Origin: Lysinibacillus sp. ZYM-1
GTDB lineage: Bacteria > Bacillota > Bacilli > Bacillales_A > Planococcaceae
DNA: 51,723 nt
NCBI RefSeq assembly: GCF_001308875.1
Contig: NZ_KQ465134.1
Span: 1 to 51,723, forward strand
Direction: 5' to 3'
Shown here: positions 41,744-49,879 of the stretch, in pieces
Position numbering within the stretch: the first letter of the stretch is position 1
How the letters are laid out: each line of letters begins with the position of its first letter
Position numbers and translations under genes: made by a program
Notes under the pieces: generated by a model
The model's input: only the letters and a program-made list of their open reading frames with translations
Databases searched by the model: none
What the model was told of the DNA's origin: nothing

Positions 41744-42691
41744 ATGCACAAAGCGCAAAGACTTATTCAGCTCATGATGAAGGTCAATGAACGTAAAAAA
41801 TTTACCATTCAGGAGATGGCTGAAGAATGTGGTGTTTCACGCCGAACAATGATTCGTGATTTAATGGAACTGAGTGAACTAGGTGTACCCCTTTATTCCG
41901 AAGCTGGGCCTAGCGGTGGTTATCGTGTTTTGCGTGAAAAAGTGCTACCGCCCATCAGCTTTACCGAGCATGAGGCAATCGCATTGTTTTTTGCTTGCCA
42001 ATCCCTACGTAATTACAAAGCTCTCCCCTTCAAAAACGAAGTAAATACTGCATTAGATAAATTTTTCTATTATTTATCAAGTGAGCTAAAGCAAAAGATT
42101 GAAAGTATGCAGCAACGCCTTATATTTTGGGTGCCTCCTCATGAGTTAGAAGTGCCCTTCTTAAAGGAATTACTTGAAGCTGCACTTGAACAACGTGTCA
42201 TCACAATCATGTATGAAGCGGCTACTCGTAAAAATAGAACCATCCAACCTCTTGGGATCTATACGATGAACGGGCTGTGGTACTGTCAGGCTTATTGTTT
42301 CTTAGCAGAGGATTATCGAGTATTTCGCGTGGATAGAGTGAAGGATTTTTCTTTAGTCGAAGACCAAAGTTTGAAAATGAACATGACGAATGAGCACATA
42401 AAGTCGTGGATCATGCCGCCGGATGAAGATAATATGTTAGATCTTGAAGTAGTTTTAACACCAGAAGGAGTAAGACGTTGTCAATCAGAAGTATGGTTAT
42501 CTCAGTGGATCGAGCTTCATGAGGGTGGATGTGGTATGATTCGTGCAAAAGTAAACTCATCATTTACGCCATGGTTGGTACATTTTTTTCTGGGCTTGGG
42601 CATGGAGGCAAACGTAAAATATCCCCGGGTCGTACGGGAACAAATTAAAAGTAAGTTACAGGAACTAATGAAGCAATACGATGAAGTATAA
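41744..42691 (+). CDS. YafY/DeoR-type HTH regulator with WYL domain
   Basis: A 315-aa regulator: winged HTH at residues 1-60 (KFTIQEMAEECGVSRRTMIR, DLMELSELGVPLYSEAGPSG), a middle helical part, then a WYL domain (VITIMYEAATRKNRTIQPLG, IYTMNGLWYCQAYCFLAEDY, RVFRVDRVKDF) and a WCX-type C-terminal extension. WYL proteins sense ligands or nucleic acids, often in DNA-damage and defence contexts. GAGGAGG is 8 nt before the ATG at 41744. It is divergent from the ABM-AlkC-reductase operon. Confidence 0.92.
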   Translation: MHKAQRLIQLMMKVNERKKFTIQEMAEECGVSRRTMIRDLMELSELGVPLYSEAGPSGGYRVLREKVLPPISFTEHEAIALFFACQSLRNYKALPFKNEVNTALDKFFYYLSSELKQKIESMQQRLIFWVPPHELEVPFLKELLEAALEQRVITIMYEAATRKNRTIQPLGIYTMNGLWYCQAYCFLAEDYRVFRVDRVKDFSLVEDQSLKMNMTNEHIKSWIMPPDEDNMLDLEVVLTPEGVRRCQSEVWLSQWIELHEGGCGMIRAKVNSSFTPWLVHFFLGLGMEANVKYPRVVREQIKSKLQELMKQYDEV

Positions 42692-42720
42692 AAAAACAGG
42701 TACTATATGCACCTGTTTTT
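42692..42720. terminator. Bidirectional terminator between convergent genes
   Basis: AAAAACAGGT pairs perfectly with ACCTGTTTTT; U tracts on both strands serve the WYL gene and the SDR gene. Confidence 0.85.
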
Positions 42721-42741
42721 GGGTTCCTAATAGAGGAAGTT

Positions 42742-43506
42742 CTATAATCGGAAACCTCCTGAAACATCTAAAATTTGCCCTGTTATCCAGCGACTTTCCG
42801 AAGATGCGAGGAACGCCACTGCATCTGCAATATCTTCCACTTGCCCTATTCGATTGAAAACAGAGGACTCAGTAGCAAATTTTCGTATTTCTGGATTATC
42901 TAGCAACTTAGTATTAATATCCGTCTTTGTATATCCAGGCATAATCGTATTCACTGTTATGCCCCTTTCTCCAAGATGTTTAGCAAGCGGGAGCGTCATG
43001 GTGTTAAGAGCTCCTTTACTTAAACCATATGCAATGGAACCCGTTAAACCAAGTCGTACCTCGGCTGATGAAATATTAATAATACGGAATTGTTCTCGTA
43101 GTCGTGGCAATGCTTGCTGGATTAAGAAAAACGGCGCTTTAATATTAACAGCTAGAATTTCATCAAAAATTTCTTCTGTCGTATTTTCAATTGTTCCTTG
43201 CGTACCTATCCCTGCATTATTTACGAGAATATCAATGTTGGATGTACCCACTCTTTTTTGCAGTTCTTGCTCTAATTGTTCAATTAGTTTTGTGACACCG
43301 CTGATGGAATTGAGTTCCGCTTCAATAGAGAAAGCTTTCCCACCATTTGATTCAATTTCACTAGTAGTTTGATATGCAGCCGCTTTATTTCGACCAAAGT
43401 GAATAGCGACTAATGCACCATCTTGCGCCAATCTTTTTGCAATTGCACGGCCAATCCCACGGCTGGCTCCTGTTACTAACACTATTTTCCCTTCGAGACT
43501 CTTCAT
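42742..43506 (-). CDS. Short-chain dehydrogenase/reductase (FabG-like)
   Basis: A 254-aa NAD(P)-dependent oxidoreductase with all family residues: TGASRGIG (12-19), NNAG (96-99), Ser147, Tyr160 and Lys164 (YGLSK), PGYTKTDINT and the C-terminal ITGQILDVSGGF. The substrate is unknown. The start is the ATG at 43506, 8 nt after AAAGGA, not the ATG 24 nt upstream. It is divergent from the Lrp-type regulator. Confidence 0.9.
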   Translation of the reverse strand: MKSLEGKIVLVTGASRGIGRAIAKRLAQDGALVAIHFGRNKAAAYQTTSEIESNGGKAFSIEAELNSISGVTKLIEQLEQELQKRVGTSNIDILVNNAGIGTQGTIENTTEEIFDEILAVNIKAPFFLIQQALPRLREQFRIINISSAEVRLGLTGSIAYGLSKGALNTMTLPLAKHLGERGITVNTIMPGYTKTDINTKLLDNPEIRKFATESSVFNRIGQVEDIADAVAFLASSESRWITGQILDVSGGFRL

Positions 43507-43664
43507 TTTTTCATCCTTTGTTTGTGACATCGATGTATATATATTGTCATCTAAAAACCAACCATTTTAAATACATATTTATAAGTAAATGCATTATATT
43601 GCTTATGATATTATAGGTATAATTCGATATTTACTTTATAAAATGTAGTAAGGAGATCAAGTAA

Positions 43665-44105
43665 ATGACAAACACAGTAAAACTGGATGAAATAGATCTT
43701 AAAATCATGAATTTGTTGTATGACAATGCTAGAATGCCTGTTTCTGAAATAGGACGAGTTATTTCGATGACACAACCTGCTGTGAAAGAACGCATTAACA
43801 AGCTTGAAGAACAAGGAGTTATAGCTGCCTACAGGACTAAGTTTGAACCTTCTAAAATTAATAAAAATATTCAAACTTTTATTATGTTTAAAACAAGCCA
43901 ATGCAATGATTTTATACAATTTTGTCATTCCTCTTCAGAAGTGACAGATTTATATCGCATCAGCGGGGAATTCAATTATATGATGAAAGTAATGGTCGAT
44001 TCGATGGAAACTCTCGCTTCTTTTTTAGATTCTTTAATGAAATTTGGATTATCCTCTCCGTTAATTGTCTTAAAAAATGAATTTGAAGAAAAAATATCGT
44101 TCTAA
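43665..44105 (+). CDS. Lrp/AsnC-family transcriptional regulator
   Basis: A 146-aa protein: HTH at residues 5-60 (LDEIDLKIMNLLYDNARMPV, SEIGRVISMTQPAVKERINK) and a RAM ligand-binding domain (VTDLYRISGEFNYMMKVMVD). It probably regulates the divergent SDR gene and itself. AAGGAGATC precedes the ATG. A hairpin follows. Confidence 0.92.
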   Translation: MTNTVKLDEIDLKIMNLLYDNARMPVSEIGRVISMTQPAVKERINKLEEQGVIAAYRTKFEPSKINKNIQTFIMFKTSQCNDFIQFCHSSSEVTDLYRISGEFNYMMKVMVDSMETLASFLDSLMKFGLSSPLIVLKNEFEEKISF

Positions 44106-44144
44106 CTAGGTGTCGATTATTTTGCAGTTTCTATCAAAGAAAAT

Positions 44145-44172
44145 ACCAGGTACTCGGTTGAGCGCCTGGTAC
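44145..44172 (+). terminator. ACCAGGT-family hairpin after the Lrp gene
   Basis: TACCAGG pairs with CCTGGTA with an inner CTC/GAG pair; the T tract is weak. Sequence relatives at 14498, 32928 and 42692. Confidence 0.6.
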
Positions 44173-44328
44173 AGCTATTTGGTTAATTTTGATTAGAGAT
44201 GTAATTTTACCTCTACCTTCATTAATTTTAAAGACAGCAGTTGTTCTATATAATTATCGTTTAACCCGCATAGGTTGCCAAATAAGTGAATAAGCACGAG
44301 TAACATATGACCCATTTCGAAAAACCAG

Positions 44329-44391
44329 TCATTTGTCAAGATAACGGATGACGAGTTTTTCCACCTGTGTTTTCAATGCCTGGTTAGCATA
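44329..44391 (-). pseudogene. Fragment duplicating the end of the 45174 gene
   Basis: Encodes YANQALKTQVEKLVIRYLDK before a stop; the 45174 protein ends RYANQALKSQVEKLLANHIR. Only this 20-residue piece remains. Confidence 0.65.
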
Positions 44392-44482
44392 ATTCTATGC
44401 ATAGTTGTATAAGGGAAAAGATGGTTTTTGCTGTAATTTATGTAATAATAGAAATATTAAAACATAATTCAGGGAGGTTTTT

Positions 44483-45001
44483 ATGCAAACTGCAATACCG
44501 GCTACTTCTATATTTGTAATTATTGGATTGTTCATTTTAGTTCGTAGAATCCGTTCTATGTACAAACCAACCAAAGGCAAAGGAGTACGAATAATTCTTC
44601 CTCTTCTATTTTTAACACCTGGGTTTTCATTTTTTCTAAACGCTTCTGGGCACGTCACATACCTTCAATTATCTGTAGCAATTCTTTTAGGAGTGGGGTT
44701 TTCTATTCCTCTTATTTTATGGTCAGATTATGAAATACGAAATGATGGTTTAATTTATGCTAAGAAAAGTCCTGCTTTTGTAATTACTTTCGCCATTATG
44801 ATCGCTTTACGTTATTATTTTCGACAACATATTTCTACTATCGAACCAGGTACACTCAGTATGTTACTTTTCTTACTTGTTATTTGTTATTTAATTCCTT
44901 GGAGAATAGCTTGCTATATTAAGTATAAAAAGGTTCTTAAACTAAAAATACAGTCAGTCTCTAGCACCCTACAAAATGAAACAAGAAGTATAAGTTTATG
45001 A
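44483..45001 (+). CDS. CcdC-family membrane protein (DUF1453)
   Basis: A 172-aa membrane protein with four to five helices. The N-terminal VRRIRSMYKPTKGKGVRIIL and LPLLFLTPGFSF match the CcdC/YneJ family, which in Bacillus is encoded near cytochrome c biogenesis genes though its own role is unclear. No ccdA neighbour here. GGGAGG precedes the ATG. Confidence 0.85.
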   Translation: MQTAIPATSIFVIIGLFILVRRIRSMYKPTKGKGVRIILPLLFLTPGFSFFLNASGHVTYLQLSVAILLGVGFSIPLILWSDYEIRNDGLIYAKKSPAFVITFAIMIALRYYFRQHISTIEPGTLSMLLFLLVICYLIPWRIACYIKYKKVLKLKIQSVSSTLQNETRSISL

Positions 45002-45084
45002 ATAAATGCACTTAAACTAACGGGCTTTAGGTGAATAAGGCTTAATTGATCAAATAAAAATCTCATACTTAGTTAGAAAGATTA

Positions 45085-45119
45085 ACTCCATTTTGATCAA
45101 TCTTTTTTCAAAATGGAGT
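45085..45119. terminator. Stem-loop, inverted relative of 4708-4749
   Basis: ACTCCATTTTG pairs with CAAAATGGAGT. Its reverse complement shares the loop core AAAAAAGATTGAT with the hairpin at 4708. A T-rich tail on the plus strand could terminate ccdC. Confidence 0.6.
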
Positions 45120-45173
45120 GTTTTTGCGTTTGCTGATAAATAAAGGTTGAAAGTAAAATTTTTTAATCAACCG

Positions 45174-45422
45174 CTATTCTAAAGCTACACGTATATGATT
45201 AGCCAACAACTTTTCCACCTGTGATTTAAGAGCTTGATTTGCATAACGGAGTACTACATCATTACCTGCAGTGGCAACTTGCACGTCACTAAAGTATTCA
45301 TCTACTGGTTGCCAACCTACTACTCGTATACGTTTTTGTGCAAGTTCTCGTTTGAGGTTAAAATATTCTTGTCTTAGATCCTTTAGTAATGAATCCATCA
45401 TTGGAAGAAATACCGTTTTCAT
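45174..45422 (-). CDS. Conserved small protein, function unknown
   Basis: About 82 aa, soluble: DSLLKDLRQEYFNLKRELAQ, then KRIRVVGWQPVDEYFSDVQV and GNDVVLRYANQALKSQVEKL. I recall similar Bacillaceae proteins without assigned function. The start is uncertain: ATG at 45422 or ATGs at 45401/45398 (the usual start of relatives); none has a good SD. The upstream extension is rejected because it runs into the hairpin at 45443. Confidence 0.55.
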   Translation of the reverse strand: MKTVFLPMMDSLLKDLRQEYFNLKRELAQKRIRVVGWQPVDEYFSDVQVATAGNDVVLRYANQALKSQVEKLLANHIRVALE

Positions 45423-45442
45423 TATTTTTGAGCAAATAAATA

Positions 45443-45505
45443 AGTACCGAATCACGTCAAAAATAGACGATGTCTCGGTACTTCCGTATGCATCATTGAA
45501 TTATG
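45443..45505 (-). terminator. Terminator hairpin, copy 1 of direct repeat flanking the nuclease cassette
   Basis: AGTACCGA pairs with TCGGTACT. With the adjoining CTTCCGTATGCATCA it matches copy 2 at 48594-48655: TAGACGATGnCTCGGT is shared. It lies 58 bp after the nuclease gene's stop. Confidence 0.7.
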
Positions 45506-45539
45506 TTTAATTTATTTAACGGAACAATAGATTTTAGCT

Positions 45540-47798
45540 TTAAACGGCATTAAGAATTTCTAATGCTTGCTGGGCAACTTCACTTACTTCTTCATCAGTA
45601 CTATACTTTATACTATTTGCTGCCATATATAGCCTATGAGATAAAAATGGATTTTGCTCTTCAACAGCAATTTTACAAATTTTTATTAATTCATGAGGTA
45701 CTCGTAAAAAACCTATTCTCAACGCATAGGTAATTGGTTCAATTATACCTTCTTCTCCGCACAACATTTCACCTGCTTCTATTGTAGAATGTACTGAGTA
45801 CATGAAGGATTGATCTAACTGTTCAATTGGGTCAACTCGTCTAATAATATCCTCATAGCTTCCTATAGTTGTTAAAATTTCACGGTATCCACCGAATTGA
45901 TCTTCTACCCCCTCCATAACGAAAGGCAGTGTCATTAAATGTGATAAAACTAGCCAAGGGTGAGTATTAGAAATCAATCTGTAATCTCCTGAGTTCTTTT
46001 TCAAATGTGGCAGTTTCACTAAACCTTTATTTCTAATATACACTTCTAGGTTTAAATCTGTTTTTTCATTGACCTTCTCAATTATTGGTGGATTAATTAA
46101 CAACTGTTTATAAATATCATAAAATGTATAATCGTTGTTATCTCCTAATTCAAAAATAACATTGGCAGCTATAATATCTCCGTAAGGTAATCTATTGCTT
46201 AATTCCAAAATTTTACCTACCGCATATTCTGTATCTAATTTCTCCATGCTGATATCTTTATAAAGGGCTCTAATTGCTGCCGCTGAAAATATTTCAGGAG
46301 TTTTGGGTGCTATATATTGATTTTGCTCTTCATCAATAAACCAATCGATATGCCCTTGTTCTCGTAGCCTTTCAATTCTATTTTCTCCAAGCATAACCTC
46401 TGCTTGATCATATGGTACATATCCTCTTCCATGTGAAACCATAAGTTCCAGAGGTGTTTTTAAATCTTGTTTTAATGCTGTTCTTGCTAATCTAACCATG
46501 TCGTTTTTAAATGTTTCATCATCTGTGAAATTTTTAAACAGCTCTTTAAATAAGGACAGGGGTAGGAAGTTTGGAATAACCATTATTGAATCATCCATTA
46601 CGGCACGATGAATATTCTGAGCTAGACTTATTCTAAGAATACGGGGTTCTCGGAACTCCTTGTTCCTAATCGCCCCTTCGAGAAAACGAATAGACCAAGT
46701 TTTGATTAGCATGTCCTCTACATAGTTAAATTCTTCTTCGTCTAATCTATTAACTTCTACTTTTATTGCTTTTTTACCAAAGAGACTTTTACCTGGTCGC
46801 CCTGTTCTTTTAGACATTAAATTAAAATTACTGCTATCGCATCCAATTATTATTGAGAATGATGAATTATCCGAGCATAAATTTATTATTTCATCTATAT
46901 CTTTAATAATTTCATGTTCCCCAAATCTAACTTCATCAACGATTAATACAATCTTCCCTGCACTATGTCGATTAGGTATAATTCCATGTACAAGCCATCT
47001 TTTTATATCATCTAACGTCGAAACTTTAAAATGCTTGAGCAATTGATTAGCCAAATACTGCAAAATACCATATCGACATTCCTCTGCATTAATATAAATT
47101 GGTATAATATCATCCTGTTTTTCTTTACATATTTCATACAGAATATTGGTTTTCCCAACTAAAGGTGCACCGGTAACGGCTACGACTGCATTTCGTCTAA
47201 CATATTCGATTATCCGAGGCGTAATTTTACGCGGAAAATGGAAGTTATCAGCAATTGGTTGAGTATAATCATTAATTGTTCCCATTTGGTTATTAAAGTT
47301 GCTTTTATTTATATCATGGATTATTTTTCTCCATACATCGGGATCTTTTCCTAATAGTATTTGTACAGCCTCATCCAAACTTGAGTCAGCCATTTGGAGA
47401 GTATGTGTAATGGCTTCATCAAGGATCTTTCTATCTAGGGATGTATGTTCCATTACTTCACCTGAGTATGAATTATAGAAACTAGTATCGTTTCCATTCG
47501 AAACAATTACTAAAGGTGCGATTGGTTCTAGTAATCGCGCATAACTCAGTCCTTGTTTTCGATCATCGTCTGTTAAAGGATGTCCAGGTTTTTTTAACTC
47601 TAATACTGCTAAGTTACGTCCATTATATTGAATTAATATATCAAGACGAGGCTTTTTCGTGCTTGGTTTAATTGTTATCTCATCATGTCCTATTTTAACT
47701 GAAAAAATATGCTGATGAATTATATTCATGTTTTGATAATTAGGAATGATTTTCTCCAGCTCACTCCTTACTCTTGCTTCTAATGTTGCTTCATTCAT
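45540..47798 (-). CDS. PD-(D/E)xK nuclease - P-loop NTPase protein, putative defence factor
   Basis: A 752-aa protein. Residues 1-130 form a type I restriction HsdR-N-like nuclease: RLDILIQYNGRNLAVLELKK has Asp53, Glu67 and Lys69. Residues about 190-400 form a STAND/AAA-like NTPase: Walker A GAPLVGKT (210-217) and Walker B KIVLIVDEV (Asp288, Glu289). The remaining 350 residues are helical, possibly a sensor domain. The nuclease-NTPase-sensor order recalls Avs-type antiviral ATPases, but it is much smaller and no motor helicase motifs follow as in HsdR. GGAGG is 9 nt before the ATG at 47798. The upstream 203-aa gene is 130 bp away. Confidence 0.75.
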   Translation of the reverse strand: MNEATLEARVRSELEKIIPNYQNMNIIHQHIFSVKIGHDEITIKPSTKKPRLDILIQYNGRNLAVLELKKPGHPLTDDDRKQGLSYARLLEPIAPLVIVSNGNDTSFYNSYSGEVMEHTSLDRKILDEAITHTLQMADSSLDEAVQILLGKDPDVWRKIIHDINKSNFNNQMGTINDYTQPIADNFHFPRKITPRIIEYVRRNAVVAVTGAPLVGKTNILYEICKEKQDDIIPIYINAEECRYGILQYLANQLLKHFKVSTLDDIKRWLVHGIIPNRHSAGKIVLIVDEVRFGEHEIIKDIDEIINLCSDNSSFSIIIGCDSSNFNLMSKRTGRPGKSLFGKKAIKVEVNRLDEEEFNYVEDMLIKTWSIRFLEGAIRNKEFREPRILRISLAQNIHRAVMDDSIMVIPNFLPLSLFKELFKNFTDDETFKNDMVRLARTALKQDLKTPLELMVSHGRGYVPYDQAEVMLGENRIERLREQGHIDWFIDEEQNQYIAPKTPEIFSAAAIRALYKDISMEKLDTEYAVGKILELSNRLPYGDIIAANVIFELGDNNDYTFYDIYKQLLINPPIIEKVNEKTDLNLEVYIRNKGLVKLPHLKKNSGDYRLISNTHPWLVLSHLMTLPFVMEGVEDQFGGYREILTTIGSYEDIIRRVDPIEQLDQSFMYSVHSTIEAGEMLCGEEGIIEPITYALRIGFLRVPHELIKICKIAVEEQNPFLSHRLYMAANSIKYSTDEEVSEVAQQALEILNAV

Positions 47799-47928
47799 AG
47801 TGCGATTCCTCCAAAATAGAAATTTCTTCTCTATACCTATTATATGCAATACTTATAGTTCCTTAACATTTCAATGAAATTATTTGGAGAGGAATATAGT
47901 TTGAGCAATCGTATTTTCAACTCTTGAT

Positions 47929-48540
47929 TCATCTAATAATTGTTAGATGCTCTAACTGACTTTTAAGTAAATATAATTCACAATATATCTCTTCTATCTG
48001 TCCACCTTGCTCTCTTTTTACGATTTCTAGCCGCTCTATTGCCTTTTCGAACGGCATTTGAACAAAGTCAATTTGTGGCGCAGCAATCTCTTGTGGAAAC
48101 TTTATGCCATTAGGATAGTATGGTTTGTTAACAAAACCTACAAAAGGAATGGGGCCATTTTTCTCATCTAAATATGGTGAAATGTTTCTAACCCATATTA
48201 ATTTATCTTTAGGGAAATAGGCAAAATTCTTATTATCTAATGATCTAAAGCTAAGTACTCCATCTAATAAATGTGTTGTGTCAACATCTAAAAAACAACC
48301 ACTCCATTTCTGTTCCATATATACTGTAGTTTTTATCTCATCTTCATTAACTTTTTCATTTCTCATTTTAAAATCTGTTATTACAATATCAATAAAATTC
48401 TCTCCATATCTATGAACATCCGACTTTAAAGGTTTACATGTAAATCCATCATTAGAATATCGATGAATTATAGCACATCCTTCTTTTTCAGGAATTTGTT
48501 TTACGTTAGATTTAATTAGGGTTAGTAATTTAGTTATCAT
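47929..48540 (-). CDS. Unknown protein upstream of the nuclease-NTPase gene
   Basis: A 203-aa soluble protein (IIHRYSNDGFTCKPLKSDVH, ENFIDIVITDFKMRNEKVNE, VYMEQKWSGCFLDVDTTHLL, ISPYLDEKNGPIPFVGFVNK). A beta-rich start and helical end (FEKAIERLEIVKREQGGQIE). GAAGGAG is 8 nt before the ATG at 48540. It lies between the two copies of the flanking repeat together with the nuclease gene, so the two form one cassette. No family recognised. Confidence 0.6.
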   Translation of the reverse strand: MITKLLTLIKSNVKQIPEKEGCAIIHRYSNDGFTCKPLKSDVHRYGENFIDIVITDFKMRNEKVNEDEIKTTVYMEQKWSGCFLDVDTTHLLDGVLSFRSLDNKNFAYFPKDKLIWVRNISPYLDEKNGPIPFVGFVNKPYYPNGIKFPQEIAAPQIDFVQMPFEKAIERLEIVKREQGGQIEEIYCELYLLKSQLEHLTIIR

Positions 48541-48593
48541 TAATCCCACTCCTTCAATAAAGTATCTGTGCAAAATTTTTGGAATAAAAAATA

Positions 48594-48655
48594 CACCGAG
48601 CCATGTCTAATAGACGATGACTCGGTGCTTCCGTTTGCATCAAAAAAGTTATGTT
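48594..48655 (-). terminator. Terminator hairpin, copy 2 of direct repeat flanking the nuclease cassette
   Basis: CACCGAG pairs with CTCGGTG with inner GTC/GAC pairing; followed on the minus strand by TATTTTTTATTCC. See copy 1 at 45443. Confidence 0.7.
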
Positions 48656-48822
48656 GTATATGAATACACCAAATTTATCATATTAATCCAATTATATAAA
48701 GTTAAATAATGCTGAATATAAAAATTGTGAAAAACATAGTAATTGAATACAATCATTTGCCGTCAGTATTTACTTTAACCTGGATTGTAGATAGATAATC
48801 TAACTACTACTTTTCAATTGCG

Positions 48823-49053
48823 TTAATTATTATTTCTTGAAAGTCTAGTAGCAATATAAATTGGTGAATCCATATCATTATCTTTATCAAGTAGCTCTAT
48901 TTTTCCATCTATTATTTTTTTTACACCATTTTCTAATCCAGGTAATTCTCTAACACATTCAAAAGAACAAGCTGGAAATTCACTTGCACCAACAATATAA
49001 TAATCTCCATAGTCTCCATCAAGTCTTGTTTGACAGCATGTACAATATATCAA
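48823..49053 (-). CDS. Small Cys-rich (zinc-binding) protein
   Basis: About 76 aa: IYCTCCQTRLDGDYGDYYIV then ASEFPACSFECVREL. The CxC/C and CxxxC arrangement suggests a zinc site. GGTGAG lies before a TTG at 49053; a GTG at 49065 is the alternative. Last gene of a minus-strand group whose upstream members are broken. Confidence 0.5.
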   Translation of the reverse strand: MIYCTCCQTRLDGDYGDYYIVGASEFPACSFECVRELPGLENGVKKIIDGKIELLDKDNDMDSPIYIATRLSRNNN

Positions 49054-49160
49054 ATTACTCACCACATTTCATTTTTCATATAGATAGCTAATACAAACAA
49101 ACCATTTCTAGTTCAACTTATATAATTCTTCACAATAATTTACCTGTCTTTATAAAGGTA

Positions 49161-49450
49161 TCATTTTCCAACATCAATCTCATTCTCGTCTACATAAAAT
49201 ATATCCATTTTCTTATCAACCATATCAGGCCGCTTCATTATAGATTGAGCAATAATAACATTCATTTGAGCGACATTTAATTTTTCCCATAAGGCTATAA
49301 ATGCACCTTTATCGTCTACACCAAGCCCCTGCGTAAACATCATCTAAATAAAAATGATACCTAAATGTTATTTCGTTATTAGCAACAAGTTCTATATTTA
49401 TATTTTCGCCTATGACTGGTATTCTGTGATCACTTTCTTTTATCGACATT
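49161..49450 (-). pseudogene. Frameshifted unknown gene
   Basis: GAGAGGGTG precedes an ATG at 49450 (MSIKESDHRIPVIGENINIE, LVANNEITFRYHFYLDDVYA). The frame then breaks; deleting one G from GGGG near 49327 joins it to GLGVDDKGAFIALWEKLNVA, ending DENEIDVGK at 49161. The joined product would be 95 aa. Real decay or a base-call error. Confidence 0.55.
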
Positions 49451-49488
49451 ACTTTCACCCTCTCCGTACAGGGATATATGGTAAACAA

Positions 49489-49796
49489 TTAATCTAATGC
49501 TCTCTTCGCACGATCAATTAATCTTCCAATTTCAAAAATTAATGATTCTTCAAATGAAATTGCCTCCCTAAATGGCTTGTTATCAGATAAATGGTAAAAA
49601 TATTGTTCATCCGCCCTCATTACGTTATACAGTGGCGAACAATCGACAATTTGTGCTGGTAAATCCCTTGTTTTTTTAACAGCGCAATAGTACTTGAGTG
49701 AAGCCCATTTTTAAACAGCTCAAAATAAAATAAATAATTTTTATAATTACTCTCCTCGTATCTCCATTCTACTACACTATTATTTAAGGCTGCCAT
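49489..49796 (-). pseudogene. Frameshifted unknown gene
   Basis: Frame 1 starts at 49796 (MAALNNSVVEWRYEESNYKN, YLFYFELFKNGLHSSTIALL). Adding one A to a run of seven at about 49671 joins it to KKTRDLPAQIVDCSPLYNVM, then RADEQYFYHLSDNKPFREAI and a helical end at 49489. The intact product would be 102 aa. No good SD. Unknown family. Confidence 0.5.
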
Positions 49797-49879
49797 TATT
49801 AGAAAGGGAATTTGATGTCAATTATTTCCGAGATTTTGCTTGTACAGAGTGATATAATTCGATAAAAAGGATGATTGCA

